A DNA stretch of 63,396 nt from Fibrobacterota bacterium (GCA_028287465.1 JAQBPO010000094.1:1-63396), one strand, 5' to 3'. Counted from the first letter of the stretch, positions 1 through 9,022 are shown. Notes: generated by a model from the sequence alone, not told the origin. Numbers and translations: made by a program.

Positions 1-401
1 ATCCGATATGCACGCGGCCCTTGAATACCGTCGCCGCCACCGTGCCACCCACCAGGGCCGCGGCGATATTGTCCAGGAAGGCGGACAACAGGAAGACGGC
101 GGCCAGGAGGACCATCGGCCCCTTCCAATCATCCGGGAGGACGCGCGGCATCAGGAGCGGAAGCCCGGAAGATTCGAAATGCGAGGCGAGCACGGCGAAC
201 CCCACCAGCAGGCCGAACAGGTTGGCCAGCAGGGCCGCTTCCTCCCAGAGATGGTGGAGCAGGTGGAATCCCGGATCCATCGCTTTTAGCATCAGGACCG
301 CGGCCAGGCCGGTAAGGGAAACCGTCAGGGGATGGTTATGGAAAACGGCGACGCCCAGCAAAACCAGGGCGAAGGCGATGAATTCGAGCGGGATTCCCAT
401 G
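1..401 (-). CDS. Ion/organic-anion permease, IT superfamily (N-terminal part; runs off the window)
   Basis: Reading leftward from ATG at 401, 133 codons stay open to the window edge, so only the N-terminal part is present. The product is very hydrophobic, with about four membrane segments. It contains the stretch LLSAFLDNIAAALVGG, which resembles the conserved FLDN-type hairpin of ArsB, NhaD and citrate-type (CitMHS/SLC13) permeases, so an inner-membrane cation- or anion-coupled transporter is likely. An AGGAG ribosome-binding site five bases before the ATG fixes the start. Substrate cannot be told from this fragment. It is transcribed in the same direction as the downstream-of-start neighbour at 470-2233 and may follow it in one transcript. 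Confidence 0.75.
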
Positions 402-469
402 GCTCCTCACCGGCGATCCCGGAGTTGGGGTTCCGCCGGGGAAAAGATAACCGTCCGCGCCGGGGCGCG

Positions 470-2233
470 TCAGGCCGCGAGCATTCCCTCGCGCGGGACC
501 GCCCGGGAATGGGAGTGGGCGCCGGGCTCGACTTCGGCCATGGCCGGCAGGGGGCGGGAAATGCGCGCGTTCACGGGATCCCGGGCGAGCATGGCCTGGA
601 CGTTCGGGCTCTCCAGGTTCTCCTTGATGGATGTGAAGTCGTGCCGGCCCAGGAGGCGATCCAGCTTCCATTCGGTCGTGTCCAGGTTCACGTAATGCTG
701 GAAGGACTCCAGCAACCCGGCCGGGACGCGCTTCTGTTCCGTATCCAACTCCCAGGGATGCAGGTACAGCATGGCGGGACGCCCCTGGCCGTTCTGCCGG
801 CGGATGTACAGGTCGGTGAGCGCGTGGGGATAGAGGCGCAGGTACCCGCCGCCGGAGATTGGAAAGGCCTTGCCCCCGATATCGGCGACGGAAAGCGGGA
901 CCTCGCGGATGGAGGCGCCGCCGCCCAGATGGATGACATGGGGGAGGCGGTTGGGATAGGAGGGGATGCCGTAACGCTTGCGCTTGACCGGGAAAATGCT
1001 GGAATCGTATTCGATTCCGTAGCGGGCCAGGATTTCCAGGGCCCACATGGTGGATTCGACGATGCTGAAGTTGGACGCGCGGTGGCCGACGATTCTCTGG
1101 CTGGTATGGCGGGAAAGGGCGTTGAGGGACATGTCCAGATCCTTCTCGAACTGGAACGGGGTCAGGTCCGTGACCTTTTCATGATAATAGCCGTGGGTCC
1201 CGATCTCGTGTCCGGCGATGTCGATCATGCGCACGACCTCGGGAAAGCGGTCCGCCACCCATCCCAGCACGAAGAAGGTAGCCTTGGAGTCGTGGACCGC
1301 GAGCAGCTCCAGCAGGCGGTGGACGTTCTCCACCACGCGGGTCCGGGATCCCTCCCAGGCGGAGCGGGGCATATGGAGGTTGTGGGCATGGAACCAGCAC
1401 TCCACGTCCACGGTGAAGAAATTGGCTACGGGCTTTGCGGCGGGGGCTCCGGCCAGGACCAAGGTCGGTTTCAAGGTTCCGCGATGGCGGACCATGGCCA
1501 TGCGGGGGCGTCCCAAGGACTCGAGATCCGGTACGGTCAGGACGGGAGGGCGCGCCGCCTCGGTGAGCGGACCGCGGTTCAGCAGGTATTTGACGGTATT
1601 GAACATGACCCAGAATTCCAGGCGGAGCCAGGCGGCCAGGCTGGACAGGGAGGCCCGGTAGGCAAGGTCGAAATGCGTCTTGCGCACCACGCTTTCCAGG
1701 GAGTCGTCGTAACCCAGGACGATCTGGGACAGGCCGGTGATGCCGGGCTTGACGTAACGGGTGCGTTCCCGGTACTGGGGGATTTCCTTGAAGTAGCGGA
1801 CCGTGAAATGGGGGCGCTCGGGCCGGGGGCCGATGAAGCTCATCTCGCCCTTGAGCACGTTCCAGAATTGGGGCAGCTCGTCCAGGTGGGTGGAGCGGAG
1901 GATGCGGCCCAGACGCGTGACGCGGGGGTCCCCGCCCTTGCCGCATAACTGCGGTCCGTTCTTCTCCGCGTCGCTGCGCATGGTGCGGAACTTGTAGATG
2001 GTGAAAGGCTTGCCGCCCACGTCGGTTCCGCGGCGCGTATCCGCGAGGTTGCCCAGGCGCGACCGCTTGTCCATTCCCACGCGGGACTGGCTGTATACGG
2101 CCGATCCCGGAGACTCCAGTTTGATGAGGAGGGCCAGGATGGGATAGGCGATGAGGAAGGCCGCCGTGCCTGCCAGGCCCACCATGATGTCCAGGATCCT
2201 TTTAAGGGCCGTTACCGCCGTGCTGGGTCTCAT
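470..2233 (-). CDS. Fusion of membrane sugar transferase and XrtA-type polysaccharide deacetylase
   Basis: The N-terminal half (about residues 10-215) is a bacterial sugar transferase: a membrane segment after KRILDIM, then IYKFRTMRSDA (79-89), HLDELPQFWN (116-125) and SFIGPRPE (132-139), the usual signature of enzymes that load the first phosphosugar onto undecaprenyl phosphate. The C-terminal half (about 265-540) is a polysaccharide deacetylase with FFTVDVECWF, EIGTHGYYHE and a late YLHPWELD, which matches the deacetylase subfamily found in exosortase (PEP-CTERM) exopolysaccharide loci. The combination suggests initiation and modification of an exopolysaccharide. Start: ATG at 2233 has GGAAGGAAAT upstream and lies just before the conserved region; the frame stays open to ATG 2401, but that extension has non-coding-like codon use. 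ATG 2269 is a second option. Confidence 0.85.
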   Translation of the reverse strand: MRPSTAVTALKRILDIMVGLAGTAAFLIAYPILALLIKLESPGSAVYSQSRVGMDKRSRLGNLADTRRGTDVGGKPFTIYKFRTMRSDAEKNGPQLCGKGGDPRVTRLGRILRSTHLDELPQFWNVLKGEMSFIGPRPERPHFTVRYFKEIPQYRERTRYVKPGITGLSQIVLGYDDSLESVVRKTHFDLAYRASLSSLAAWLRLEFWVMFNTVKYLLNRGPLTEAARPPVLTVPDLESLGRPRMAMVRHRGTLKPTLVLAGAPAAKPVANFFTVDVECWFHAHNLHMPRSAWEGSRTRVVENVHRLLELLAVHDSKATFFVLGWVADRFPEVVRMIDIAGHEIGTHGYYHEKVTDLTPFQFEKDLDMSLNALSRHTSQRIVGHRASNFSIVESTMWALEILARYGIEYDSSIFPVKRKRYGIPSYPNRLPHVIHLGGGASIREVPLSVADIGGKAFPISGGGYLRLYPHALTDLYIRRQNGQGRPAMLYLHPWELDTEQKRVPAGLLESFQHYVNLDTTEWKLDRLLGRHDFTSIKENLESPNVQAMLARDPVNARISRPLPAMAEVEPGAHSHSRAVPREGMLAA

Positions 2234-2590
2234 ATCCGAATTTCCTTCCGCTCCGCCGGCCTGCCGCATCGCAGTGTCCTTGCTCACCGTGGTCGTGGGA
2301 TTAAAATCACTTTTTCCGCGGCGGTTGTCCGTGACCATCGTCACTCGGTTCGAAGAAATAAAAGCGGGGTATCCGTTATTCCCGAATCGTACCAGTTTCA
2401 TGTCCGTCCCGCTTTCTCCGGCCCGCGGTCCACCGGAAGGATATCCGGAAAATCGAGGTCGCCGCCTTTGGTTGGGCTTTAGACGCCGATGCCGCGGAGG
2501 GGGGTAACCGTTTTGGCCGCGTGGTCGGGAATGAACGCTCCGGTTTGTGAGCGCGGCGGTCGTTTTTGCAGGATCAGCAGGGAGAAGGGA

Positions 2591-2911
2591 TCAGCAGAAA
2601 GGCCAGAGCGGGCAGATCTGCTTGGCCTGGACGAAGGCGTTCTCGCGGATGAGAACCGGTCCGGGCAGGGAGGCGCGCGGGTTGGGCAAGCCGGTGGTTT
2701 CCACGACCATCTGCTTCACCAGGCGCGAAAGATTGACGTCCGCCTCCTCGAAATCATGTTCGGAGGTGCGCTTTTCGCGGACCATATTGCGGGTTCCCGC
2801 CCGCACGAAATCCCGCACCACGGCGGCGCAGGGAACGGAGTACTCCATGCCCGATTCCCGGGCCAGGTATTGGGCCGTTATCCACAGCCGCTCTTCCATT
2901 TTCAAGGTCAT
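2591..2911 (-). CDS. Hypothetical protein, 106 aa
   Basis: I do not recognise this protein. It has a normal amino-acid mix with a mainly helical, charged N-terminal two thirds and ends in the unusual tail CPLWPFC. No signal peptide or membrane segment is visible. There is no clear ribosome-binding site before the ATG at 2911; an ATG four codons in (2899) is an alternative. It faces away from the beta-barrel gene at 2986, so the gap between them would serve as a divergent promoter. Two plus-strand frames also stay open here but have arginine/glycine-rich shadow composition, so the minus-strand reading is preferred with moderate confidence. Confidence 0.45.
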   Translation of the reverse strand: MTLKMEERLWITAQYLARESGMEYSVPCAAVVRDFVRAGTRNMVREKRTSEHDFEEADVNLSRLVKQMVVETTGLPNPRASLPGPVLIRENAFVQAKQICPLWPFC

Positions 2912-2985
2912 AGATGATTTCTAACTTTCAGACGTCGTTTCCGAGCCAAAAGTAATAAAGCGAGGGCATCCTGGGAAAAGGGTCG

Positions 2986-3516
2986 ATTGGAAAAAGGGGG
3001 CGGACCTGGCTGGCCATCCTAGGGCTGGTCGGGATTTCCGGGGCGACGGAGGGTCTCTGGAGCATCGGCCTCCGCACCCAGGGATTTTACGACTTCGAAC
3101 CGGGTCAGGATTGGATGTTGGGCCCGGAAATCGGCTATTCGAACTATTCCCTGGCCTCCCATCGCCTTCAATTGAAGGCCGCGTACCTGACCAGCCGGCT
3201 GGAACAGGTTTTCCGGGAAAACATCCTTCGGCAGGATTACTTCCTATTCAGCCCAGTGTGGCACTTCGGCAGGAACAGCATATTCGATCCCACCATCCAA
3301 ATGGACCTTGGGTATACCCGGTATGATATCGAAAACGGGATTTTCAAGGATTTGGACAATGACAGCTGGATCGCCGCCGCCCAGGTGGGTTTCGCCTTGA
3401 ACCTTTTCCAGGGCGAATACGGCCTATATTACCATCTGGGATACAATTTCATCGCCCCTGAATCCTCCATGGTCTACCCCGGGGTTTTCGGGATCGGTTT
3501 ATGGATGATGCTATGA
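2986..3516 (+). CDS. Probable outer-membrane beta-barrel protein with a non-ATG start
   Basis: From the first ATG (3115) the protein lacks an export signal, but the same frame stays open upstream to TAA at 2953-2958. That upstream part encodes GKRGRTWLAILGLVGISGATEG, a convincing signal peptide of basic residues, hydrophobic core and small-residue cleavage site. The start should therefore be ATT at 2986 (AAAAGGG five bases upstream) or CTG at 2971 (GAGGG upstream). The mature part alternates aromatic and polar residues as in small outer-membrane barrels and ends in GIGLWMML. It overlaps the next gene by a few bases, so the two are probably co-translated. Family unknown. Confidence 0.6.
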   Translation: MGKRGRTWLAILGLVGISGATEGLWSIGLRTQGFYDFEPGQDWMLGPEIGYSNYSLASHRLQLKAAYLTSRLEQVFRENILRQDYFLFSPVWHFGRNSIFDPTIQMDLGYTRYDIENGIFKDLDNDSWIAAAQVGFALNLFQGEYGLYYHLGYNFIAPESSMVYPGVFGIGLWMML

Positions 3517-4502
3517 TGCCAAATCCCTGGAAACGATACGGATTCCCCGCCGCAGGTCTGATGCTGATCCTTGCCGCCGCCTGCCAGATCAACCAAGTCG
3601 AATGCGACCAGAAGTGCGTCGATTTCTGGATGGACGGCCCTCTCGTCAACGATTCCTGCGGCCTCGAGGGAAACCTCAATTGCCGCGTCTCCACCCGGAT
3701 CGAGTCCCCGGACAGCCTTGACCTGGCCAAACCGGTCGTCATCGCCGTGCATGGGTATACCGCGAGCACCTACGAATGGAAGGAATACCGGACCTACGCC
3801 GAAGACACCGCCCGTGGGTTCGGGACCGTGAACGTGTCCATGGTGCTCTTGGGCGGGCATGGCCGGGATATCGATGCCTTCCAGTCCAGCACCTGGAGGG
3901 AATGGGGCCGGCCGATTCTGGAGGAGTACCATGCCCTGGATTCGCTGGGTTATAAAAACATCAGCTTCGCCTGCGCCTCGACCGGTTGCGCCCTGCTGAT
4001 GGAATACATCAGGGGCGGTAACTTCAAGGCCAAGCCACCCAAATGGGTTTTCATGGTGGACCCGATCGTGGTCCCCTCGGAAAAGCTGCTGGCCCTGGCG
4101 AACATCGTAGGGCCCATCCTGGGGAACAGCCCCAATCCCGGATCGGACACTGAGAACGCCCACTGGTATACCAATCGTCCCCAGGAGACCCTGAGGGAGC
4201 TTTACGAGGTCATCAACCGGGTGAAGAACGATTTGGAAACCGGGTTCAGCCTGCCCAAAGGCACCCAGGCCAGGGTCTACAAATCCAAACGGGACGGTAG
4301 CGCGGACCCGGTCGGCGCCCTGCTCATCTGGAAGGGCATGCGCAAAGCGGACGGCAGCCATATCGAGGTCGAGATGGAGGACTCTCATCTGCATGTGATG
4401 ACCCGTCTTAAGGGGCGCGAGCCCGATCCTTCCCATGCGGACAGCCTCCTGCAGACCAGGATTTTCAGTGAAATGACCTTTAGGGTCCTCGCCAATCCAT
4501 GA
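3513..4502 (+). CDS. Lipoprotein alpha/beta-hydrolase (serine esterase-like)
   Basis: A short signal sequence ends in the lipobox LAAAC, with the acylated Cys at about residue 24, so the enzyme should be lipid-anchored in the envelope. The body looks like an alpha/beta hydrolase: VIAVHGYTAS forms the oxyanion loop, S156 sits in a C-A-S-T-G elbow where GxSxG would be expected, an Asp follows in KSKRDGSAD, and a His lies in EDSHLHVM. The elbow has Cys in place of the first Gly, which is uncommon. The start overlaps the stop of the beta-barrel gene (ATGATG at 3513-3518), indicating translational coupling. Substrate is unknown; carboxylesterase or lysophospholipase-type activity is likely. Confidence 0.75.
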   Translation: MMPNPWKRYGFPAAGLMLILAAACQINQVECDQKCVDFWMDGPLVNDSCGLEGNLNCRVSTRIESPDSLDLAKPVVIAVHGYTASTYEWKEYRTYAEDTARGFGTVNVSMVLLGGHGRDIDAFQSSTWREWGRPILEEYHALDSLGYKNISFACASTGCALLMEYIRGGNFKAKPPKWVFMVDPIVVPSEKLLALANIVGPILGNSPNPGSDTENAHWYTNRPQETLRELYEVINRVKNDLETGFSLPKGTQARVYKSKRDGSADPVGALLIWKGMRKADGSHIEVEMEDSHLHVMTRLKGREPDPSHADSLLQTRIFSEMTFRVLANP

Positions 4503-4539
4503 ACGCTTACGTATCCATTTTCCATCCAAAGGAGTCCAG

Positions 4540-5136
4540 ATGAGGGGTCCCCAATCCATCGCCGCGCGCGCTTCCCTGCCCATGGCCGCCGCGTTCGCCA
4601 TCGCTCTGCTCGCCACCGGCTGCGGCGATGAAATCAAACTGGAGCGCCGCACCGTCACCTTTCCCAACGGCAAGAGCATCCGCGAGGATTGGACCTTCAT
4701 GCGAAAGCCCAATGGGGACAGCCTGGAGCACGGCGTGCATAAGAAATTCTTCTGGAGCGGTTCCACCAGCGAGAGCGTGATCTGGAAGATGGGCAAGCGG
4801 GACGGCTCGGCCCAGGCCTGGTACGAGAACGGCTCGGTCAAATGGCAGAAGAATTACGATGACGGCAAGAAGCAGGGGACCTGGCGCCTGTCCTATAAGG
4901 ACGGCCATCCCTGGATAGTCGTCAATTACGACAAGGATCAGATCAACGGCACCGTACAGGTGTGGGACAAGAGCGGGGCCACGGAACCCAAGACCGCGGA
5001 ATACGCGAACGGGGTCTGCAAGTCGGGAGACTGCGCCTTGCTGGATGCGCCCGTCGCGCCTCCGGACATGGCCGTGAACGACAAGGTGGAACTGACCCGG
5101 GATTGGGATATCGTCAAGGAATTCCTGGACCTGTAA
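4540..5136 (+). CDS. Lipoprotein with MORN-like repeats
   Basis: The signal peptide ends in LLATGC, a lipobox. The mature part carries short repeats of the type DGSAQAWYENGSVKWQKNY and KQGTWRLSYKDGHP, each ending in a tyrosine- or tryptophan-containing turn, as in the MORN-variant (YwqK-like) repeat family. Such repeats usually form a flat beta-sheet solenoid; no enzymatic role is expected. A strong AAGGAG site lies seven bases before ATG 4540. It follows the hydrolase lipoprotein by 37 bp and is probably in the same transcript. The C-terminal 60 residues are not repetitive. Confidence 0.75.
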   Translation: MRGPQSIAARASLPMAAAFAIALLATGCGDEIKLERRTVTFPNGKSIREDWTFMRKPNGDSLEHGVHKKFFWSGSTSESVIWKMGKRDGSAQAWYENGSVKWQKNYDDGKKQGTWRLSYKDGHPWIVVNYDKDQINGTVQVWDKSGATEPKTAEYANGVCKSGDCALLDAPVAPPDMAVNDKVELTRDWDIVKEFLDL

Positions 5137-5199
5137 AGACCGGACCCATGGAAACCCGACCGGTAAGCCCCGGTCGCGTAAGCCCCCCGGGAAATCCGC

Positions 5200-5823
5200 C
5201 TAGAAGTTGAAGCGCATTCCGATGCTGTTCTGGATGACTTCGGGATACCCCGGGATCACGGCGTAAACCAGAGAGGCCTTGTCCCAGGCCTTCCATTCGA
5301 ACTCGGCGTCCCCGCCGTAGAAGATGGCCTTGCCCTGGTAGTCGCCGCCGGTCTTCCCGCCGAAAAAGCTGTCCTTCTCATAGCCCTTCACCCTGCCGGC
5401 CCAGTTCTGGCGCCAAAGATAGGTGGGGCCGATCCCGATGCGCATGGAAAAGCGATCGGTGACATCGTAATTGGCGCGGAACCCCAGATGGTAATAGCCC
5501 GCCCAGAGATCCGCGCAATCCTTGTAGAGCGAGGTGGACGCGCGCAAGTAGAAGAAGCGGTGCAGCTTGTAGTCCGCATTCGCCTGGAACCCGATCAACC
5601 ATACCCAGTAGTCCTTGTCGTCCAGGGAACGCTTGTAATGCTCTTCGTTCTCGCCGCCGCCGGGATGGTAGGAGATACCCGTATAGTTGAGACCGGCCGC
5701 GAAGCGGGCGGGATCGAGCATGCCATCCGCCCGGACCGGGGCGTTGAGCGCAGCCAGGGCGAGGGCAGCGGAAAGCAGGGCGGCGGGAAGGGCGGAGAGC
5801 GGCTGGCGGACGGGTGCGGGCAT
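5200..5823 (-). CDS. Outer-membrane beta-barrel protein, 207 aa
   Basis: An N-terminal signal peptide rich in Ala and Leu ends at about APVRADG. The mature protein alternates aromatic and polar residues in strand-length blocks (for example HRFFYLRASTSLY, FRANYDVTDRFSMRIGIGP) and ends in GMRFNF, a C-terminal Phe typical of BAM-assembled outer-membrane barrels. An AAAAGGAA ribosome-binding site precedes ATG 5823. It converges on the MORN lipoprotein at its 3' end. No family could be assigned; a porin-like or adhesin-barrel role is possible. Confidence 0.7.
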   Translation of the reverse strand: MPAPVRQPLSALPAALLSAALALAALNAPVRADGMLDPARFAAGLNYTGISYHPGGGENEEHYKRSLDDKDYWVWLIGFQANADYKLHRFFYLRASTSLYKDCADLWAGYYHLGFRANYDVTDRFSMRIGIGPTYLWRQNWAGRVKGYEKDSFFGGKTGGDYQGKAIFYGGDAEFEWKAWDKASLVYAVIPGYPEVIQNSIGMRFNF

Positions 5824-6000
5824 GATGGGGTTCCTTTTCCCCGGCTAAATTAGCAATAGGCGTACCAGTCCGGCCGCCGCGCCGGATGGCCCTTCCCTTG
5901 CGGTTTATCCCGCGGGACCGCAGCAGGTGCGCAAGGTTTTGCGCGGCTTGCGCAGGGACGGATCGCGCAATGATAACGGTCATGGCGCCGGGGTAAATGA

Positions 6001-6006
6001 TATATT
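6001..6006 (+). promoter_or_regulatory. Extended -10-like box TATATT, seven bases before the start codon
   Basis: TATATT ends seven bases before ATG 6014, and no Shine-Dalgarno sequence lies between. This spacing predicts transcription starting at or next to the ATG (leaderless mRNA). A good -35 is not seen. Confidence 0.45.
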
Positions 6007-6013
6007 TGCGGAT

Positions 6014-7243
6014 ATGGACAATGCCGGACTCCCGAATTTCCATCGCGTGCGAAGGAGCCTGCAAGGCATGCCTCCCATCGATGCCGCCGCGGCCATCGAC
6101 GCGGAGTGGGATCGGCTGTCCCTGGACGTCGACGGAAAACGCATCGCCATCGGGGTGGGAAGCCGCGGCATCACGGACCTGCCGTCCATGGTTCGGCGCC
6201 TGGTGGACCGGGTCAAAGCCTCCGGCGGCGAGCCATTCATCGTTCCCGCCATGGGCAGCCACGGCGGCGCCACCGCGGAAGGGCAGCTGGAGGTGCTGGA
6301 GTCTCTGGGTATCACCCAGGTTTCCATGGGCTGCCCGCTCGAGGCCACCATGGACACCGTGGAAATCGGAAGGACCGCAGGCGGGCTGCCCGCCCATTTC
6401 GACGCCATAGCGGCCAAGGCCGGGGGCATCCTGCTCATCAACCGCGTCAAGATGCATACCAGCTTCCATGGTCCCTTGGAAAGCGGCATCCACAAGATGC
6501 TCGCCATAGGGATGGGGAAGGAGAAGGCGGCGACCCTGTTGCATAGCCGGGGGCCGGATGGGCTGCGCGACGACATGCCGGAGGTGGCGCGCGTGCTGCT
6601 CTCCAAGCTTCCCTTCCTGGCCGGATTCGGCGTGGTGGAGGACGGCACCCATCGCCCGGTCGCGCTTAAAGGCCTCACCGCCGCGGAAGCGGACGCGGGC
6701 GAACAGGAGCTGCTGAAGCTTTCCAAGAGCCTGGCCCCGGGCCTGCCTTTCGCCGAGGCCGATGTGCTCATGATCGACTTCATGGGCAAGGATATCAGCG
6801 GCACCGGCATGGACACCAATGTCATCGGCCGCTTGCGCATCCCGGGCAAGGCCGAGCCCGCATCGCCCAGGATCAAGGCCGTGGTGGTGTGCGACCTGAC
6901 CGAAGCCACGCATGGCAATGCGCTGGGAATGGGCCTGGCGGACTTCACCACGCAAAAGCTGGCGGACAAGGTGGACTTCCGCCTCACCGCCCGGAACGTG
7001 CTCGCCAGCGGTTTCCTGGAGCGCGGGCGCGTCCCCCTGGTCCTCGGCGACCCGGCGGAGGCCTTGCGCGCCGCCATCGATCATGTCTTCCGGGACCATC
7101 CCGAAGGCAAGGCCGGGGCGCGTGTGATGCATATCCGGAGCACCCTGGATCTCCAGGAATTCCGGGTGTCGGAGAACCTCATCGAAGCGGCCAGGAAGCT
7201 CCCGGGTTACCTGGGGGATTCCGGCCCCGAGCCTTTCGGGTAG
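6014..7243 (+). CDS. LarA-like (DUF2088) protein
   Basis: The protein resembles the N-terminal domain of nickel-dependent lactate racemase LarA and its DUF2088/DUF362-like relatives: a Rossmann-like core with IVPAMGSHGGATAEGQ near residue 80, then GGILLINRVKMHTSFHG with a candidate active-site Lys and His, and KMLAIGMGKEKAA. True LarA needs the nickel-pincer cofactor made by LarB, LarC and LarE, none of which is in this window, so racemase activity is not assured. ATG 6014 is chosen because the conserved sequence begins shortly after it and a TATATT box lies just upstream; the frame stays open for 29 more codons upstream. Single-gene unit with no close same-strand neighbour. Confidence 0.7.
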   Translation: MDNAGLPNFHRVRRSLQGMPPIDAAAAIDAEWDRLSLDVDGKRIAIGVGSRGITDLPSMVRRLVDRVKASGGEPFIVPAMGSHGGATAEGQLEVLESLGITQVSMGCPLEATMDTVEIGRTAGGLPAHFDAIAAKAGGILLINRVKMHTSFHGPLESGIHKMLAIGMGKEKAATLLHSRGPDGLRDDMPEVARVLLSKLPFLAGFGVVEDGTHRPVALKGLTAAEADAGEQELLKLSKSLAPGLPFAEADVLMIDFMGKDISGTGMDTNVIGRLRIPGKAEPASPRIKAVVVCDLTEATHGNALGMGLADFTTQKLADKVDFRLTARNVLASGFLERGRVPLVLGDPAEALRAAIDHVFRDHPEGKAGARVMHIRSTLDLQEFRVSENLIEAARKLPGYLGDSGPEPFG

Positions 7244-7408
7244 GCGGACGCTCGCCCTGGAGGCAAATCCCCGGCCATGGTAGGCCGCCCCATCCGCAAG
7301 TCCGCCGCATTTTGCAAAATCGGATTTCCATTGCCATGGTATGCATTCCTTGAATTACGGTAATTGGAAGAAAGCCCAATTCATCCGTATGAAAGGAAGG
7401 GGAATCCA

Positions 7409-7775
7409 ATGAATTCCATCCGAATCTTGAAAGAAGCCATCTCCGCCATGGAAAAGGGAGATTTCGAAAAAATGGAAAGCCAATTGCATGATGGATTCCA
7501 GTTGACGGGTCCCACACCCGATCCCATGGGAAAGCGGGGATCAGGTCTCCTGTACCTTCCATATCACCTGTCGGCATAGCGGCCCTTTGGATCTCGCGTT
7601 CATGGGTATGCCGTCCCAATCCCCCACCGGGATCAAGGTGAAAATGCCCGCTGAGCCGGTGCAGGCGACCATTCGGGACGGCAAGTTCTACCGTTTCCAA
7701 GTCATGCCCGTGGAAGGCGGAAGCATGGAAGGATTATTGAGGCAAATCGGCGTGAGCATACCCGCCCACGTTTGA
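7409..7775 (+). pseudogene. NTF2/SnoaL-like protein broken by an internal deletion and frameshift
   Basis: The first part from ATG 7409 (GAAAGG upstream) reads MNSIRILKEAISAMEKGDF, typical of the opening helix of SnoaL/NTF2-like proteins, and runs to about 7533 before changing to nonsense ending at 7579. From about 7530 a different frame reads GDQVSCTFHITCRHSGPLDL followed by FMGMPS, a Pro-Thr-Gly turn and VEGGSMEGLLRQIGV, the typical second half of the same fold. The middle segment (roughly 25-35 residues in relatives) is missing and the frame changes at the join. A natural deletion is the simplest explanation. Confidence 0.65.
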
Positions 7776-7953
7776 TGGGAGTCCGGGGTCGCCGTCGATC
7801 CCACGGTTCCGGCCAATTCGTCACGCTTTGCCGAAATGTCGCCGCCCTGACATTCCGGCACGGGCCCGGCGGCGCAAAACCATTGCCCCGGGCCCGGCCC
7901 GATTTTAGCTTGGATGCATTACCTACATCACAACTTTCATCAAGGAGATTCGT

Positions 7954-8988
7954 ATGGCGGACGGAGCGATGGGTTATCCGGGCGGATTGGGAAGACGTGA
8001 GTTCGCGGGGGACGTCATTCCGGCGCTACCGTCGGCGTTGAGGCGGATCTCGTGGGGAGCCGTGTTCGCGGGCCTGATCGTGGCCGTTATGGTCAGCCTG
8101 ATCCTGGCCCTGCTGGGGATGTCCATCGGCCTGGGCGCCGTGAATCCCACCGAAGAGGCGAATCCCTTTTCCGGCCTGGGCATCGGCGCCGCCATCTGGT
8201 GGGTGGCCAGCAGCCTTGTTTCCCTGTTCTTCGGCGGTTGGGTCGCGGCGCGCATGGCCGGCATCCCCAAGGGTTTCGACGGGGCCTTGCACGGAGTACT
8301 GACCTGGGGCCTGCTCACCTTGCTCACCTTCTACTTCCTCGGCACCACCATCGGCAAGTTGGTGGGCGGAGTCAGCAGCCTGGTCGGCCAAGGGCTTTCC
8401 GCCGCGGGCCAGAGCGCCGGCAAATTGGCCCCGCAGGCCGCGAACGCCGTGCAGGACCAGTTGCACCAGCAGGGCGTCACCATGGACAATATCAAACAGG
8501 AAGGCGAGCAACTGCTCCGCCAATCGGGTAAACCCGGGCTGCAACCGGACGCCATGGGGAACCAGGCCCGTCAAGCGGGCCAAGCGGCCCAGGGATCCGC
8601 ATCGGCGGCGTCCCAGGATCCGGGACAGGCCAGCGAGCAGTTGAACGGGATCATGCAGAGGATCATGACCCAGGGCAAGGGAGTCGCCAGCCAAGCCGAC
8701 AAGGACGCGGCGGTGAACATCATCACCCAGCGCACGGGCAAGAGCAGGGAAGAGGCCATGGGGATCGTGAACCGCTGGGAAGGCCAGATGAAGCAGACGG
8801 CCAACAAGGCGGAGATGGCGAAGGCGGAAGCGGAGAACAAGGCCCGGCAATGGGGCGAGACCGCGGCGGCCGGGATGTCCAAAGCTTCCTTGTGGACCTT
8901 CATCGCCTTGCTGTTGGGCGGGATCTCGTCGGCCTTGGGCGGGCGTCTGGGCATTCCCCGGGAATTGCCGACCGCGCAGGTCCGTTAG
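7954..8988 (+). CDS. Integral membrane protein with a long Ala/Gln-rich soluble segment
   Basis: Three hydrophobic segments lie in the first 140 residues (one begins WGAVFAGLIVAVMVSLILAL), and a fourth lies near the C-terminus (WTFIALLLGGISSALGG). Between them is a hydrophilic region of about 170 residues rich in Ala, Gln and Lys that should be helical, including repeated QAGQAAQG-like stretches. AAGGAG seven bases before ATG 7954 supports the start. I do not recognise a characterised family; uncharacterised small membrane proteins with similar Gly-rich first segments are widespread. It converges on the aminotransferase gene. Confidence 0.65.
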   Translation: MADGAMGYPGGLGRREFAGDVIPALPSALRRISWGAVFAGLIVAVMVSLILALLGMSIGLGAVNPTEEANPFSGLGIGAAIWWVASSLVSLFFGGWVAARMAGIPKGFDGALHGVLTWGLLTLLTFYFLGTTIGKLVGGVSSLVGQGLSAAGQSAGKLAPQAANAVQDQLHQQGVTMDNIKQEGEQLLRQSGKPGLQPDAMGNQARQAGQAAQGSASAASQDPGQASEQLNGIMQRIMTQGKGVASQADKDAAVNIITQRTGKSREEAMGIVNRWEGQMKQTANKAEMAKAEAENKARQWGETAAAGMSKASLWTFIALLLGGISSALGGRLGIPRELPTAQVR

Positions 8989-9022
8989 GATCGGGTGGGC
9001 GGCGCAATCCGCGCATCAAGGC

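Noticed and set aside
332-1948. Long plus-strand reading frame of 538 codons
   Set aside because: It is antisense to the sugar transferase/deacetylase, whose motifs are unmistakable. Its Gly/Asp/His-rich composition is typical of a shadow frame in GC-rich DNA.
2489-2924. Plus-strand frames across the small hypothetical gene
   Set aside because: Low-complexity Arg/Gly/His composition; the minus-strand frame has a more natural protein composition.
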